From Halanaerobiales bacterium (GTDB taxonomy: Bacteria > Bacillota > Halanaerobiia > Halanaerobiales > DTU029): DNA of 64,000 bases. Numbering within the stretch: the first letter of the stretch is position 1; the number at the start of each line of letters is the position of its first letter. A program made the translations under genes and the position numbers. This document shows positions 1-8,379 of this stretch, piece by piece. Location: contig JARRCS010000001.1 of NCBI GenBank assembly GCA_029981855.1, forward strand, positions 62,001 through 126,000, given 5' to 3'. A model generated the notes under the pieces. The model was not told where the DNA came from. It made no database searches and saw only the letters and a program-made list of their open reading frames with translations.

Positions 1-478
1 TCTGCCTGCCCTGGCCCTCGGTTTAGATGAAGATAATGATGATGTAATGGCTAAGCCCCCCCGTGAGCCTTCTGAAAGTATTTTTGCCCACGGGATGGTC
101 AGTAAAATTGTAAGCCAAGGTGTTTTAATCGGGATCAGTACCATGGTGGCTTTCTTACTGGCGATTTTTCGCCTGGAGACGGATATTAATACCGCAAGAA
201 CCATGGCCTTTTCAACCCTGGTATTTTCCCAGCTCTTTTTCGTCTTTAGCTGCCGGTCTGAGGAGCACTTTTTCTGGCAGTTATCCCCCTTTACAAATCC
301 TTATCTGATTGGGGCGGTCTTTATCTCTGCCTTAATGCAGTTTGCAGTCATCTATCTACCAATTTTCAGTGGTTTCTTCCAGACCTCGGTGCTGAATACT
401 GAACAATGGGTGATTGTATTTATTTTATCTACCTGGTCAATAATAGTACTGGACTTTGCTCGTTATTTTTCTAAATAG
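1..478 (+). CDS. Cation-transporting P-type ATPase, C-terminal part (cut by window start)
   Basis: The frame is already open at base 2 and starts with [20 protein letters not shown], the typical end of the fourth core helix and following loop of calcium-type P-type ATPases, where a PALALG-acidic-MxxPPR stretch precedes the last membrane helices. About four hydrophobic segments follow, matching the C-terminal cation ATPase domain. The phosphorylation (DKTG) and nucleotide domains lie outside the window. The ATG at 47 is internal, not a start. The protein sits in the cytoplasmic membrane and would export Ca2+ or a similar cation; the ion cannot be fixed from this fragment. It is followed after about 100 bases by remA. 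Confidence 0.85.
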   Translation, partial: LPALALGLDEDNDDVMAKPPREPSESIFAHGMVSKIVSQGVLIGISTMVAFLLAIFRLETDINTARTMAFSTLVFSQLFFVFSCRSEEHFFWQLSPFTNPYLIGAVFISALMQFAVIYLPIFSGFFQTSVLNTEQWVIVFILSTWSIIVLDFARYFSK

Positions 479-581
479 CTTGTCAAATCAAGCTCACTGT
501 GATATTATAAATGAAGAAATTTATAGAAATACACTACTAAAGAGAGTATCCAGCCAGTTATTAAGGATAGGAGGATTTTTG

Positions 582-827
582 ATGGGTGTTAGTCTAATAA
601 ATATTGGTTTTGGAAATATTGTAGCTGGAAACAGGGTAATAGCTGTTGTCAGCCCTGAATCGGCCCCGATAAAGAGGATTATTCAGGAGGCCCGGGAAAG
701 GGGAATGCTGATTGACGCTACCTATGGAAGAAGGACCAGGGCGGTTATTATAACCGATAGTGATCATGTTATCCTATCTGCAATTCAGCCCGAAACAGTA
801 TCACACCGCTTAACTGATGAGGACTAG
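582..827 (+). CDS. remA: RemA-type DUF370 regulatory protein
   Basis: An 81-residue protein beginning [12 protein letters not shown] and containing [16 protein letters not shown], the conserved core of the DUF370 / RemA family. In Bacillus subtilis RemA is a DNA-binding regulator of extracellular matrix and osmotic genes; here that role is inferred by family. I chose the ATG at 582 because TAGGAGG lies just upstream; the frame is open further 5' but that part does not match the family. It lies directly before gmk, rpoZ and coaBC, the usual Bacillota order (ylzA-gmk-rpoZ-coaBC), and is probably cotranscribed with them. Length is normal for the family. Confidence 0.93.
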   Translation: MGVSLINIGFGNIVAGNRVIAVVSPESAPIKRIIQEARERGMLIDATYGRRTRAVIITDSDHVILSAIQPETVSHRLTDED

Positions 828-847
828 AGTTTGGAAAGGGGGAGGGG

Positions 848-1420
848 TTGGTGAAGAAAGAGGGGAAACTATTCGTGCTTTCAGGTCCATCCGGTGTAGG
901 CAAGGGTACTATACTGGCTAGATTGCTGGCAGATTTTGATCAGGTAGAGTACTCCGTTTCAGCGACTACCCGCAAACCCCGCCAGGGAGAGATCGATGGT
1001 CGGGATTACTTCTTTCTCTCGGAAGAGGAATTTTTCCGGATGGTAGAAAAGGATCAGTTTATTGAATGGGCTAAAGTACACAATAATTACTACGGCACTC
1101 CCCGAAAGTATGTTGATGAAACCCTTAAAGCGGGGAAGGATATTATTCTGGAGATAGATATTCAGGGCGCCAAACAGGTTAAGGAAGATTACCCTGAGGC
1201 AGTTTTTATCTTTCTGGCCCCCCCATCTTTAGAGGAACTGGAAAACCGTCTTGAGCGGCGCGGTTCTGAAGATGAGAAGAATAAGGAGATACGTTTAAGA
1301 AATGCCAAAGGAGAGATGAGAGAGATAGTAAACTATGACTATAAAATAGTTAATGAAGAGATCGATGAAACGGTTGAGAAACTAAAGGCCATTATTATTG
1401 CTGAAAAATGTAGAATTTGA
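848..1420 (+). CDS. gmk: Guanylate kinase
   Basis: Phosphorylates GMP (and dGMP) to GDP with ATP in the cytoplasm. The P-loop GPSGVGKGT is near residue 13, followed by the GMP-binding segment SATTRKPRQGEIDGRDYFF and the lid with RLERRGSEDE. The 190 residues are close to the usual length. Start is uncertain between TTG 848 and GTG 851: the purine-rich AAAGGGGGAGG at 835-845 fits either, and the two products differ by one residue. It is followed 15 bases later by rpoZ, the common Bacillota arrangement coupling nucleotide supply and transcription genes. Confidence 0.96.
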   Translation: MVKKEGKLFVLSGPSGVGKGTILARLLADFDQVEYSVSATTRKPRQGEIDGRDYFFLSEEEFFRMVEKDQFIEWAKVHNNYYGTPRKYVDETLKAGKDIILEIDIQGAKQVKEDYPEAVFIFLAPPSLEELENRLERRGSEDEKNKEIRLRNAKGEMREIVNYDYKIVNEEIDETVEKLKAIIIAEKCRI

Positions 1421-1435
1421 GGGGGATGATCAGGG

Positions 1436-1651
1436 ATGATTACTTATCCATCTTTGGATGATCTCATGGAAAAGGTTGATAGTCCTTATACTCTAGTTAT
1501 TTTAGCAGCCCGGCGGGCAAGACAGCTTAATATGGGGGCTAAAGAATTACTGGATGAGTATAAATCAATGAAACCGGTTTCTATGAGCCTGGAAGAGGTA
1601 GCTGCCGGCAAGATAAAGTACCGCAAAAATTATGTCAAGGGTATTAAATAG
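1436..1651 (+). CDS. rpoZ: RNA polymerase omega subunit
   Basis: A 71-residue omega subunit, which supports assembly of the beta-prime subunit of RNA polymerase. It shows the expected SPYTLVILAARRARQLN segment, in which the ARRARQL helix is the family hallmark, and a short acidic-basic tail ending in GKIKYR. GGGGGATGATCAGGG upstream supplies the ribosome site for the ATG at 1436. It lies between gmk and coaBC in the standard order, and its stop codon is only seven bases before the proposed coaBC start, so the genes are almost certainly one transcript. Confidence 0.95.
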   Translation: MITYPSLDDLMEKVDSPYTLVILAARRARQLNMGAKELLDEYKSMKPVSMSLEEVAAGKIKYRKNYVKGIK

Positions 1652-1658
1652 ATATGGG

Positions 1659-2849
1659 ATGGTTAGCGTGAGAAAGAATATTTTGCTCGGTATTACAGGT
1701 GGTATTGCGGCCTACAAAATGGTGGAGGTGGCCAGCAGGCTGACAAAACTAGGCCATTCTGTTCATGTTGTTATGACTGAAGGGGGCACCAGATTTGTTA
1801 CCCCTTTAACCTTTCAGAGCATTACTCATAACTCTGTAGAAACCGACCTCTTTACCCCACCGGAACACTATAATGTTAAACATATCTCTCTGGCTGATGC
1901 AGCGGATGTCTGTCTGATAGCCCCTGCTACGGCCAATTTTATTGGTAAAATCGCCGGGGGGATAGCAGATGATCTCCTTTCGACAATTGTGATGGCAACA
2001 GAAGCTCCCGTTTTGATTGCCCCCTCCATGAATGTGCATATGTTTCATAATCCCATTCTTCAGGACAATCTATCCTATCTCAGGGATAAGGGGTATAAGA
2101 TTATTGAGCCGGGGACGGGGGTACTGGCCTGCGGTTATCAAGGTAAGGGCCGTTTGCCTGAACCAGTTGAACTGGTAGAGAGAATTCTCTATGAACTGCG
2201 AAGCCGGGAACTGGCAGGCAAGAAGGTTTTAGTTACAGCAGGTCCCACCAGGGAGCCCCTTGATCCGGTCAGATATCTTAGCAACTATTCCTCAGGAAAG
2301 ATGGGTTATGCCCTGGCCCGGGCTGCAAGTTTTAGGGGGGCTGAGGTAATCTTAATTTCGGGACCTACTACTTTAACCCCACCCCTGGGAGTCAGGTATA
2401 TATCTGTCAAGACTGCCAGGGAGATGGAGCGCGAAGTTAAAAAGTATGCACCGGAACAGGATATTATAATTATGGCCGCGGCTGTAGCTGATTATCGACC
2501 TGTAGAGTTCCGGGCCCAGAAGATTAAAAAGGGGGATAAACAGGGACTTAATTTAGAACTAATGCCCAACCCTGATATACTGGCCGGAGTGGGTAAAAAT
2601 AAAAGGGAAGGTCAGCTTTTAATCGGTTTTGCCCTCGAGAGTGAAAACCTGATAGAGAATGCCCTAAAAAAGCTTGAGAAGAAAAATCTGGATATGATAA
2701 TCGCTAATGATATCTCCGCTTTTGCTGGTGACGAAAATGAGGTGACTGTTATAAACAGTACAGAAAAGGAAAAGCTGCCGAGGATGGAGAAGAGTGAGCT
2801 GGCCGATACAATAATGGACAGGGTCATCAGGCTAATTGCAAAAAATTGA
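1659..2849 (+). CDS. coaBC: Bifunctional phosphopantothenoylcysteine decarboxylase / phosphopantothenate-cysteine ligase
   Basis: Two steps of coenzyme A synthesis in one protein. The N-terminal flavin-dependent CoaC half has GITGGIAAYK, HISLADAAD with the catalytic histidine, APSMNVHMF and the ACGYQGKGRL cysteine loop. The C-terminal CoaB half has TAGPTREPLDPVRYLSNYSS and later AAAVADYRP for CTP and substrate binding. About 396 residues, normal length. The frame opens at ATG 1632 inside rpoZ; ATG 1659 or GTG 1668 (behind GGGATGG) are likelier starts. It ends the remA-gmk-rpoZ-coaBC run, and a promoter for the next operon overlaps its stop. Confidence 0.95.
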   Translation: MVSVRKNILLGITGGIAAYKMVEVASRLTKLGHSVHVVMTEGGTRFVTPLTFQSITHNSVETDLFTPPEHYNVKHISLADAADVCLIAPATANFIGKIAGGIADDLLSTIVMATEAPVLIAPSMNVHMFHNPILQDNLSYLRDKGYKIIEPGTGVLACGYQGKGRLPEPVELVERILYELRSRELAGKKVLVTAGPTREPLDPVRYLSNYSSGKMGYALARAASFRGAEVILISGPTTLTPPLGVRYISVKTAREMEREVKKYAPEQDIIIMAAAVADYRPVEFRAQKIKKGDKQGLNLELMPNPDILAGVGKNKREGQLLIGFALESENLIENALKKLEKKNLDMIIANDISAFAGDENEVTVINSTEKEKLPRMEKSELADTIMDRVIRLIAKN

Positions 2850-2874
2850 TTTTTGTTCGTAATTAGTCTATAAT
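2846..2874 (+). promoter_or_regulatory. SigA-type promoter for the peptide ABC operon
   Basis: TTGATT at 2846-2851, a 17-base spacer, and TATAAT at 2869-2874. The -35 overlaps the coaBC stop codon. It precedes a leader of about 240 bases before the binding-protein gene at 3122. Confidence 0.6.
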
Positions 2875-2902
2875 TTATGTATAGGTTACCGTTTTTTTCT
2901 TG

Positions 2903-2926
2903 TCCGGGAAAGAAAGGATTCCCGGA
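2903..2926 (+). other. Leader hairpin upstream of the peptide ABC operon
   Basis: TCCGGGAA at 2903-2910 pairs perfectly with TTCCCGGA at 2919-2926 around an eight-base loop. No U-run follows, so this is not a clear terminator; it may shape or protect the leader RNA. Confidence 0.45.
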
Positions 2927-2998
2927 TAGCAGCAAATTTTTCCTTTATAAGGAGGTGAAATCAGCCGGTAATATAGTTCTCATTTAAGTCACCTTTTC

Positions 2999-3048
2999 CT
3001 GGTTCGGTGACCGGATGGATAGGTTTGTGCAGATTTCAGTAACCAGGT
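2999..3048 (+). repeat. 50-bp dispersed repeat B, copy 1
   Basis: Begins CTGGTTCGGTG and ends AGTAACCAGGT; the ends are inverted (CTGGTT / AACCAG). A second copy of 49 bases lies at 59534-59582 with only a few differences, directly in front of the Y-family polymerase gene. Here it lies about 70 bases before the binding-protein gene. Both copies are associated with a GGAGGTGAAA string upstream (2951-2960 here). Confidence 0.65.
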
Positions 3049-3121
3049 GATTTGAATAGGAGAGTAGCCTTTTTTTCTAGGGGTTTTACTTGCAAAAAAA
3101 TATGAGGAGGAAGAAGAAAGA

Positions 3122-4687
3122 ATGAAGTGGAGAAGTCTATCAGTGTTGTTAGTACTAGCATTAGTATTAGGGGCCTTTAGTCTTTCAGCCTTTGCTGAAG
3201 GAAAGTACGGAGGCACCTTTATTTTTGGGCGCGGTGGAGACTCTGTTGGTCTGGACCCAATTCAGGTAACTGATGGAGAGTCTTTCAAGGTAACCCAGCA
3301 GATCTATGATACTATTGTCCAGTATAAGCCGGGTACTACCGAAGTAATTCCGGGACTGGCTAAAGAATGGGAAGTATCTGATGATGGTTTGAGATGGACC
3401 TTCTATTTAAGAGAGGGTGTTAAATTCCACGATGGAAATCCAGTAAATGCTGAAGCTATCAAGTGGAATTTTGACCGCTGGCGTTTAGTAGATCATCCCT
3501 ACCATATCGGTGGAGATTTTACTTATTATTCTTACATGTTCCAGGGATTTCCCGGGATAATTAAAGAGGTTAATGCTGTCGATGAATATACGGTAGAATT
3601 TGTTCTTACCGAACCCCAGGCACCCTTCCTTAATAATCTGGGTATGGTTTCCTTCGGTATTGCCAGCCCTGCAGCAGTTAAGAAGTGGGGTGAGGACTAC
3701 TTTAAACATCCTGTTGGTAGCGGACCCTTCAAGTTTGTTGAGTGGAAGAAGGATGACAGAATAGTCCTGGAGGCCAATGAGGATTACTGGGGCGGCCGTC
3801 CTTATCTGGATAAGGTTGTCTTCAGGTCAATCCCTGATAATGGTGCCAGGTATATGGAGCTACAGGCCGGAACCATCGACATGATGGACTACATCAATCC
3901 TGAAGATGTAGCCAGTGTCAAGGAGAATCCTGAACTGGACCTGGTTCTGCGTCCTAGTTTCAATGTTGGTTATTTTGCCATGCACCAGAATTTTCCGCCC
4001 TTTGATAATGTTCTGATCAGAAGGGCCTTTAACCATGCCATCAATAAGGAAAACCTGATCGGTGCCTTTTATGCAGGATTAGCCCAGCCGGCCAAGAACC
4101 CGTTACCGCCTTCCTTATGGGGCTATAATGATGAGATTAAGGATTATGAATATGATTTAGAGAAGGCCAAGGAATTGCTGGCTAAAGCGGGTTATCCCGA
4201 TGGTTTTGAGTTTGATCTCTGGTATATGCCCGTACCGAGACCATACTTCCCCCAGCCTAAACTGGTTGCCCAGGCCATTCAGTATTACCTGAGCCAGATC
4301 GGTGTCAAGGCCAATCTAAAGACGGTTGACTGGGGTACCTATCTGGATAAATACTATGCTGATGAACTTCCTACCTATCTATTGGGCTGGACCGGGGATA
4401 ATGGTGACCCCGATAATTTCCTTTATGTATTACTGGATCAAACCCAGAATAACTGCGGTTATAAGAATGATGAGCTACATGAGATCTTGCTGGAGGCCCA
4501 GAGGACAGTTGATCATGAACGTAGGGTTGAACTCTACATGAAGGCCCAGGAGATTATCCATAATGATGCTCCGTGGGTTCCGATAGCTCATTCTACACCA
4601 CCGCTGGTTAAGAGGAGTTATGTTAAGAACTATATACCTAACCCGACCAGTACCGAGAAATTCCACAGGGTTTGGTTAGATAAATAG
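3122..4687 (+). CDS. ABC transporter solute-binding protein, peptide/nickel (family 5) type
   Basis: A 521-residue extracytoplasmic binding protein. The first about 25 residues are a signal peptide ending SLSAFAEGK, an ordinary signal-peptidase I site with no lipobox cysteine. The mature part starts YGGTFIFGRGGD and has the family 5 hallmarks: TQQIYDTIVQYKPG, LAKEWEVSDDGLRWTFYLRE, GVKFHDGNPVNAEAIKWNFD, GSGPFKFVEW and an RRAFNHAINKENLI segment. Such proteins bind oligopeptides, nickel or sometimes oligosaccharides; the ligand cannot be read from sequence. RBS GAGGAGG at 3103-3109, a little far from the ATG. Two permease genes follow after a 250-base gap holding two hairpins; no ATPase genes are in the operon. 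Confidence 0.93.
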   Translation: MKWRSLSVLLVLALVLGAFSLSAFAEGKYGGTFIFGRGGDSVGLDPIQVTDGESFKVTQQIYDTIVQYKPGTTEVIPGLAKEWEVSDDGLRWTFYLREGVKFHDGNPVNAEAIKWNFDRWRLVDHPYHIGGDFTYYSYMFQGFPGIIKEVNAVDEYTVEFVLTEPQAPFLNNLGMVSFGIASPAAVKKWGEDYFKHPVGSGPFKFVEWKKDDRIVLEANEDYWGGRPYLDKVVFRSIPDNGARYMELQAGTIDMMDYINPEDVASVKENPELDLVLRPSFNVGYFAMHQNFPPFDNVLIRRAFNHAINKENLIGAFYAGLAQPAKNPLPPSLWGYNDEIKDYEYDLEKAKELLAKAGYPDGFEFDLWYMPVPRPYFPQPKLVAQAIQYYLSQIGVKANLKTVDWGTYLDKYYADELPTYLLGWTGDNGDPDNFLYVLLDQTQNNCGYKNDELHEILLEAQRTVDHERRVELYMKAQEIIHNDAPWVPIAHSTPPLVKRSYVKNYIPNPTSTEKFHRVWLDK

Positions 4688-4700
4688 GTTTAAGTTAAAT

Positions 4701-4726
4701 AATGCGGTCAATGATTTGGCCGCATT
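4701..4726 (+). terminator. Hairpin after the binding-protein gene
   Basis: AATGCGGTCAA pairs with TTGGCCGCATT (one G-U pair), then ATGAATTTTTGTTTT. A weak terminator or an mRNA-stabilising 3' hairpin, of the sort that raises binding-protein expression above the permeases. Confidence 0.55.
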
Positions 4727-4766
4727 ATGAATTTTTGTTTTCGGTAAAAAACTACTTTTCTGGCTA

Positions 4767-4798
4767 ACACGCTTTGGGGTTGTTACTCCAAAGCGTGT
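4767..4798 (+). other. Second, perfect 11-bp hairpin between binding protein and permeases
   Basis: ACACGCTTTGG at 4767-4777 and CCAAAGCGTGT at 4788-4798 are exact inverse complements around a 10-base loop, followed by AAAATTG without a U-run. Probably an RNA processing or stability element between binding-protein and permease cistrons. Confidence 0.5.
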
Positions 4799-4885
4799 AA
4801 AATTGATTTAAACCTTTGGATTTATATGAGAAATTATACGTAAATCTTTACTTAACTTGATACTATAGGAAATTCCTTTTTTGCA

Positions 4886-4910
4886 AACTACAAATAGATG
4901 TTTTCGATTC
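4886..4910 (+). repeat. Palindromic repeat A, left half only
   Basis: AACTACAAATAGATGTT followed by TTCGATTC, matching the left arm and inner segment of the full copies at 6870 and 26405. The right arm is absent. It ends 30 bases before the permease start. Confidence 0.65.
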
Positions 4911-4940
4911 AGTGGAAATTTAATGAAAGGAGGAGATTGT

Positions 4941-5945
4941 ATGGTAAATTATATAATCAAAAGATTACTGGCTTTAATACCTATCATAATTGGAGTAGTT
5001 TTGATTGTTTTTTTAATGATTCATTTAATTCCCGGAGACCCCGCTCAGGTAATGTTAGGGGAAAGGGGAACCGAAGAAGCACTGGCTGCCCTTAGAGAAT
5101 CGATGGGCTTAAATGATCCTCTTTATGTCCAGTTCTGGCGTTATATTAGTAAGTTGCCCCGGGGTGATTTCGGTCGTTCGATCATAAGTAATAATCCTGT
5201 TCTACTGGAGATCTCCCATAGATTTCCTGCAACAATTGAGCTATCGGTTTTTGCCATGATCTTTGCGGTATTAATAGGAATTCCGGCGGGAATCTTTGCC
5301 TCAATCCATCAGAACTCCTGGTTTGATAATTTGAGTATGTCCTTTGCCCTAATAGGGGTTTCCATGCCGATTTTCTGGTTAGGATTAATGTTAATCTGGT
5401 TATTTGCCGTAGTTCTCGGCTGGTTACCGCCATCTTCCCGACTCAGTGTCGGTATTGAACTTAATAACATCACAAACCTCTATGTACTGGATAGTTTAAT
5501 TCAGGGAAACTGGCCGGCTCTCTGGGATTCTTTCAAACATCTGCTCTTACCTTCTGCGGCGCTGGCAACCATTCCGATGGCCATTATAGCCAGGATGACC
5601 CGCTCCAGTATGCTGGAAGTATTACGGCAGGATTATATCAGGACTGCCTATGCCAAGGGACTAAGCGGCAGAATAGTTGTTTATAAGCATGCCCTAAAAA
5701 ACGCCTTAGTACCTATTATCACCGTTGTCGGCCTGCAATTCGGTGTTCTTTTGGGGGGAGCAATCCTGACCGAGACCATTTTTTCCTGGCCGGGACTGGG
5801 AAGATACCTTGTCAATGCAATCTATGCCCGTGATTACCCGGTTGTCCAGGGGGGTATTCTCTTTTTTTCCATTACCTTTGTCTTTGTCAATTTAATAGTT
5901 GATCTGTCTTATGGAAGTATTGACCCCAGGATTCAGTACGACTAA
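4941..5945 (+). CDS. ABC transporter permease (DppB/OppB-like)
   Basis: A 334-residue inner-membrane permease of the dipeptide/oligopeptide class. Starts MVNYIIKRLLALIPIIIGV, the usual amphipathic start plus first helix, followed by HLIPGDPAQVMLGERG, the DppB-type periplasmic loop, and five further membrane segments. The ATPase-coupling loop around residues 218-250 reads MARMTRSSMLEVLRQDYIRT plus TAYAKGLS, the EAA-type motif. ATG 4941 is chosen because AAAGGAGGAG is directly upstream; the frame extends 5' into the repeat half-copy at 4886 without family similarity. It pairs with the next permease. Confidence 0.92.
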   Translation: MVNYIIKRLLALIPIIIGVVLIVFLMIHLIPGDPAQVMLGERGTEEALAALRESMGLNDPLYVQFWRYISKLPRGDFGRSIISNNPVLLEISHRFPATIELSVFAMIFAVLIGIPAGIFASIHQNSWFDNLSMSFALIGVSMPIFWLGLMLIWLFAVVLGWLPPSSRLSVGIELNNITNLYVLDSLIQGNWPALWDSFKHLLLPSAALATIPMAIIARMTRSSMLEVLRQDYIRTAYAKGLSGRIVVYKHALKNALVPIITVVGLQFGVLLGGAILTETIFSWPGLGRYLVNAIYARDYPVVQGGILFFSITFVFVNLIVDLSYGSIDPRIQYD

Positions 5946-5969
5946 GCAGTTAAAGGAGGGAGAAATCAA

Positions 5970-6860
5970 ATGACTACGGATGGTACAGCAGTAAAAAACA
6001 GACCCCGCAAAAAAAGTGGTAATCCCTGGCTCGAGGCTGGTCACCGTTTGAAGAAGAGCAAGATAGGTATGGCCGGGGTGGTAATCATTGGAATCCTACT
6101 TCTGGTTGCACTTTTTGCACCTCTTCTTGCCCCCTATAGCCCTACAGAACAGAATATTCTCTTCCGTTATCAGCCGCCTTCCTCCGAGCACTGGTTGGGG
6201 ACAGATGAAATGGGACGGGATATCTTGAGCCGGATTATCTACGGTTCAAGAATCTCTTTAAGGGTCGGCTTGATCTCAATTAGCCTGGCCCTGCTAATGG
6301 GGGTGACGCTGGGGTTGATTGCCGGGTTTTATGGTGGATTTCTGGACATGGTTATCATGAGATTTATGGATATTATGCTTGCCTTCCCCTCTATTTTATT
6401 AGCGATCGCAATTGTTGCTATTCTTGGACCCCAGCTTGAGAATGCGATGATTGCTATAGCCATCATCAATGTGCCCCGGTTTGCCCGGATTATCAGGTCT
6501 TCGGCCCTCTCCTTAAAGGAGAACGATTTTATCAAAGCCGCCAGGGCACTGGGAGCCGGGGATTTTCGGATAATTGTTAATCATCTACTGCCGAATGCCA
6601 TGGCTCCGTTAATCGTTCAGACAACATTAAGCATAGCCACTGCTATCCTGGAAGCTGCTGCCCTGAGTTTCCTCGGTCTGGGGGCCCAGCCGCCCAGTCC
6701 TGAATGGGGAGCGATGCTGAGTGATGCCAGAAGTGCCTTGCAGAAGGCCCCCTGGGTGGCAACCTTCCCCGGCTTAGCTATCTTTTTTGGTGTTCTGGGC
6801 TTTAATCTGCTGGGAGATGGTTTGCGGGATGCCCTGGACCCCAAGATGAAGAATGCTTAA
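5970..6860 (+). CDS. ABC transporter permease (DppC/OppC-like)
   Basis: A 296-residue permease forming the heterodimer with the preceding gene. A basic N-terminus is followed by KIGMAGVVIIGILLLVALFA and the loop APYSPTEQNILFRYQPPSSE, then HWLGTDEMGRDILSRIIYGS, the diagnostic OppC/DppC segment. The coupling loop FARIIRSSALSLKENDFIKA plus ARALGA is present near residue 172. RBS AAAGGAGGG upstream of ATG 5970. The operon then ends in a palindromic repeat and terminator: no oppD/oppF-type ATPases follow, so the transporter must use ATPases encoded elsewhere. Confidence 0.92.
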   Translation: MTTDGTAVKNRPRKKSGNPWLEAGHRLKKSKIGMAGVVIIGILLLVALFAPLLAPYSPTEQNILFRYQPPSSEHWLGTDEMGRDILSRIIYGSRISLRVGLISISLALLMGVTLGLIAGFYGGFLDMVIMRFMDIMLAFPSILLAIAIVAILGPQLENAMIAIAIINVPRFARIIRSSALSLKENDFIKAARALGAGDFRIIVNHLLPNAMAPLIVQTTLSIATAILEAAALSFLGLGAQPPSPEWGAMLSDARSALQKAPWVATFPGLAIFFGVLGFNLLGDGLRDALDPKMKNA

Positions 6861-6869
6861 GGCTTTTTG

Positions 6870-6924
6870 AACTACAAATAGATGTTTCCGATTCCAAACA
6901 TCTCTCCAACATCTATTTGTAGTT
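6870..6924. repeat. Palindromic repeat A, full copy 1
   Basis: AACTACAAATAGATGTT (6870-6886) and AACATCTATTTGTAGTT (6908-6924) are a perfect 17-base inverted repeat around a 21-base centre containing AAACATCTC. It begins ten bases after the permease stop. The copy at 26405-26459 has the same length and nearly the same sequence; shorter copies lie at 15078, 4886 and 27603. Confidence 0.8.
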
Positions 6925-6972
6925 TCCTTTAAAAGTTGCCAACAGTAGTAAGCATTAATTTGAAATTTCTTT

Positions 6973-7006
6973 AGCAGGAAGGCTTATATCCTCCCTGCTC
7001 TTTTTT
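6973..7006 (+). terminator. Rho-independent terminator of the peptide ABC operon
   Basis: AGCAGGAAGG pairs with CCTCCCTGCT (one internal A-C mismatch) around CTTATAT and is followed by CTTTTTT. It also lies just beyond the 3' end of the converging DUF1540 gene. Confidence 0.75.
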
Positions 7007-7062
7007 AATGTGTTTAATGCCTTAAGAAGTAAAGGTAAGAGAGTTATTTTCTTTAAAGCCAT

Positions 7063-7257
7063 TTATTTATTTGCTTTAGCCAGCTCTACCTTCCTGTTAG
7101 CCTCTTTTAATTCCCTTGCTCTGAAACTCATACAGCTAATCGCCTCATTACCGGTAGCCTCAGGTGTATTTGTTAAAACTCGAATATTTTCCTTGGTACA
7201 GGCCCTGTCTTCATTGTAAACACAGTTAGTAACATCACAGATGATTTTCCTTGGCAT
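7063..7257 (-). CDS. DUF1540 domain protein
   Basis: A 64-residue protein with the DUF1540 cysteine pattern: IICDVTNCVYNEDRACTKEN then IRVLTN and ISCMSFRAR. The spacing C-x4-C-x7-C...C fits a small metal-binding (probably zinc) module common in Clostridia and Halanaerobiales; its function is unknown. The reverse strand has GGGAGGAAAAG just before the ATG at 7257, so this is a real gene and not a shadow. It stands alone, converging on the terminator of the ABC operon and divergent from lgt. Confidence 0.85.
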   Translation of the reverse strand: MPRKIICDVTNCVYNEDRACTKENIRVLTNTPEATGNEAISCMSFRARELKEANRKVELAKANK

Positions 7258-7413
7258 TATCTTTTCCTCCCTTAGGAAATTTTTTGTAACATAATTTCTC
7301 TAATATCTATTTTAGTATTTCCAAGATTGAAGAAATAATTATAGTTTTTTTGCAGGAATTTATTTACTGATGAATAAATATATCTAGAGAAAGTACAACC
7401 TATCGATAAGGGG

Positions 7414-8190
7414 GTGAGGAAGATTATTGATCCGGTGGCCTTTTATCTGGGACCATTAGCCATCCGCTGGTATGGCATTATTTTAAGTGTTGCCGTTTTA
7501 ATAGGTATCTTTTTGACCCTGAGAGAGGCAAAAAGGCAGGAGATTGATCCGGATTTTTTTCTTGATTTCTTTATTTATGGGATCCCGGGGGCTGTAATAG
7601 GGGCCCGTCTCTATTATGTTATCTTTCGCTGGGAGCTATATCAGGATAATCCTCTTAAAATATTTGCTACCAGGGAAGGAGGGCTGGCTATTCACGGGGC
7701 TGTTATTGGAGGCCTGATAGTCTTAATTTACTTAAGTAGAAGAAGAAGGGTTTCTTTCTGGAAGGCTGTAGATATTTTGGCACCGGCTCTTGTTCTGGGG
7801 CAGGCCATCGGAAGATGGGGCAATTTTATTAACCGGGAGGCCCATGGTGGTGTTGTTAGCAGGGAGTTTATCGGCCATTTTCCGGAGTTTATTCAAAAAC
7901 AGATGTATATCAATGGAGAGTATTATCACCCTACCTTTTTATATGAATCTATCTGGGATCTGTTAATCTTTCTATTATTAATCTATTTCAGAAGGAAGGA
8001 CTATGTTAGAAGGGGTGATATCTTTTTGACCTATCTTATCGGTTACTCACTGGGTCGTTTCTTTATTGAGGGTTTAAGGACAGATAGCCTCATGCTTGGC
8101 CCAATTAGGGTTGCCCAGCTAATCAGTATTATTGCTATAATTATCGGAATCGTTTTACTTTACTTGAGACATGGAAGGGCCGCAGATTGA
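7414..8190 (+). CDS. lgt: Prolipoprotein diacylglyceryl transferase
   Basis: Transfers diacylglycerol from phosphatidylglycerol to the lipobox cysteine of prolipoproteins in the cytoplasmic membrane. The 258 residues contain the Lgt signature GQAIGRWGNFINREAHGG near residue 129, the LAIHGAVIGG segment, and about seven hydrophobic helices. GTG start at 7414, overlapping the purine-rich GGGGGTGAGG. Lipoproteins therefore exist in this organism, although the two binding proteins in this window lack lipoboxes. Monocistronic by spacing; metK has its own promoter. Confidence 0.95.
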   Translation: MRKIIDPVAFYLGPLAIRWYGIILSVAVLIGIFLTLREAKRQEIDPDFFLDFFIYGIPGAVIGARLYYVIFRWELYQDNPLKIFATREGGLAIHGAVIGGLIVLIYLSRRRRVSFWKAVDILAPALVLGQAIGRWGNFINREAHGGVVSREFIGHFPEFIQKQMYINGEYYHPTFLYESIWDLLIFLLLIYFRRKDYVRRGDIFLTYLIGYSLGRFFIEGLRTDSLMLGPIRVAQLISIIAIIIGIVLLYLRHGRAAD

Positions 8191-8310
8191 CAGGTAATTG
8201 AGAATATGCTAAACTAATATTATTGTATGCTTTAGTTAATTAAATACAGTTTCTTACATATTTAAGGATCTATTAGCCTGCCGGCTGTAGTATTTTCTTA
8301 AATGGATAAA

Positions 8311-8338
8311 TTGACCTTTGCCGGAAACTATATATAAC
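8311..8338 (+). promoter_or_regulatory. Probable metK promoter
   Basis: TTGACC at 8311-8316, 16-base spacer, TATAAC at 8333-8338 (overlapping TATATA). The about 40-base leader is too short for a SAM riboswitch and none is visible in the upstream 190 bases. Confidence 0.5.
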
Positions 8339-8379
8339 ATAGTTTTCTAGGACATTTAAAGAAACAGAGGTGGTGACTT

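Noticed and set aside
2989-3216. Minus-strand ORF in the leader of the peptide ABC operon
   Set aside because: It spans repeat B, the ribosome site and the signal peptide codons on the other strand and has no ribosome site or motif.
6870-6924. Repeat A as an ordinary Rho-independent terminator
   Set aside because: No U-run follows in either direction, and a separate good terminator lies at 6973-7006.
7010-7219. Plus-strand ORF opposite the DUF1540 gene
   Set aside because: The minus-strand reading has the DUF1540 cysteines and a good ribosome site; the plus-strand one is its shadow.
8191-8379. SAM riboswitch before metK
   Set aside because: None of the SAM-I/II/III conserved blocks is visible, and the promoter leaves only about 40 bases of leader.
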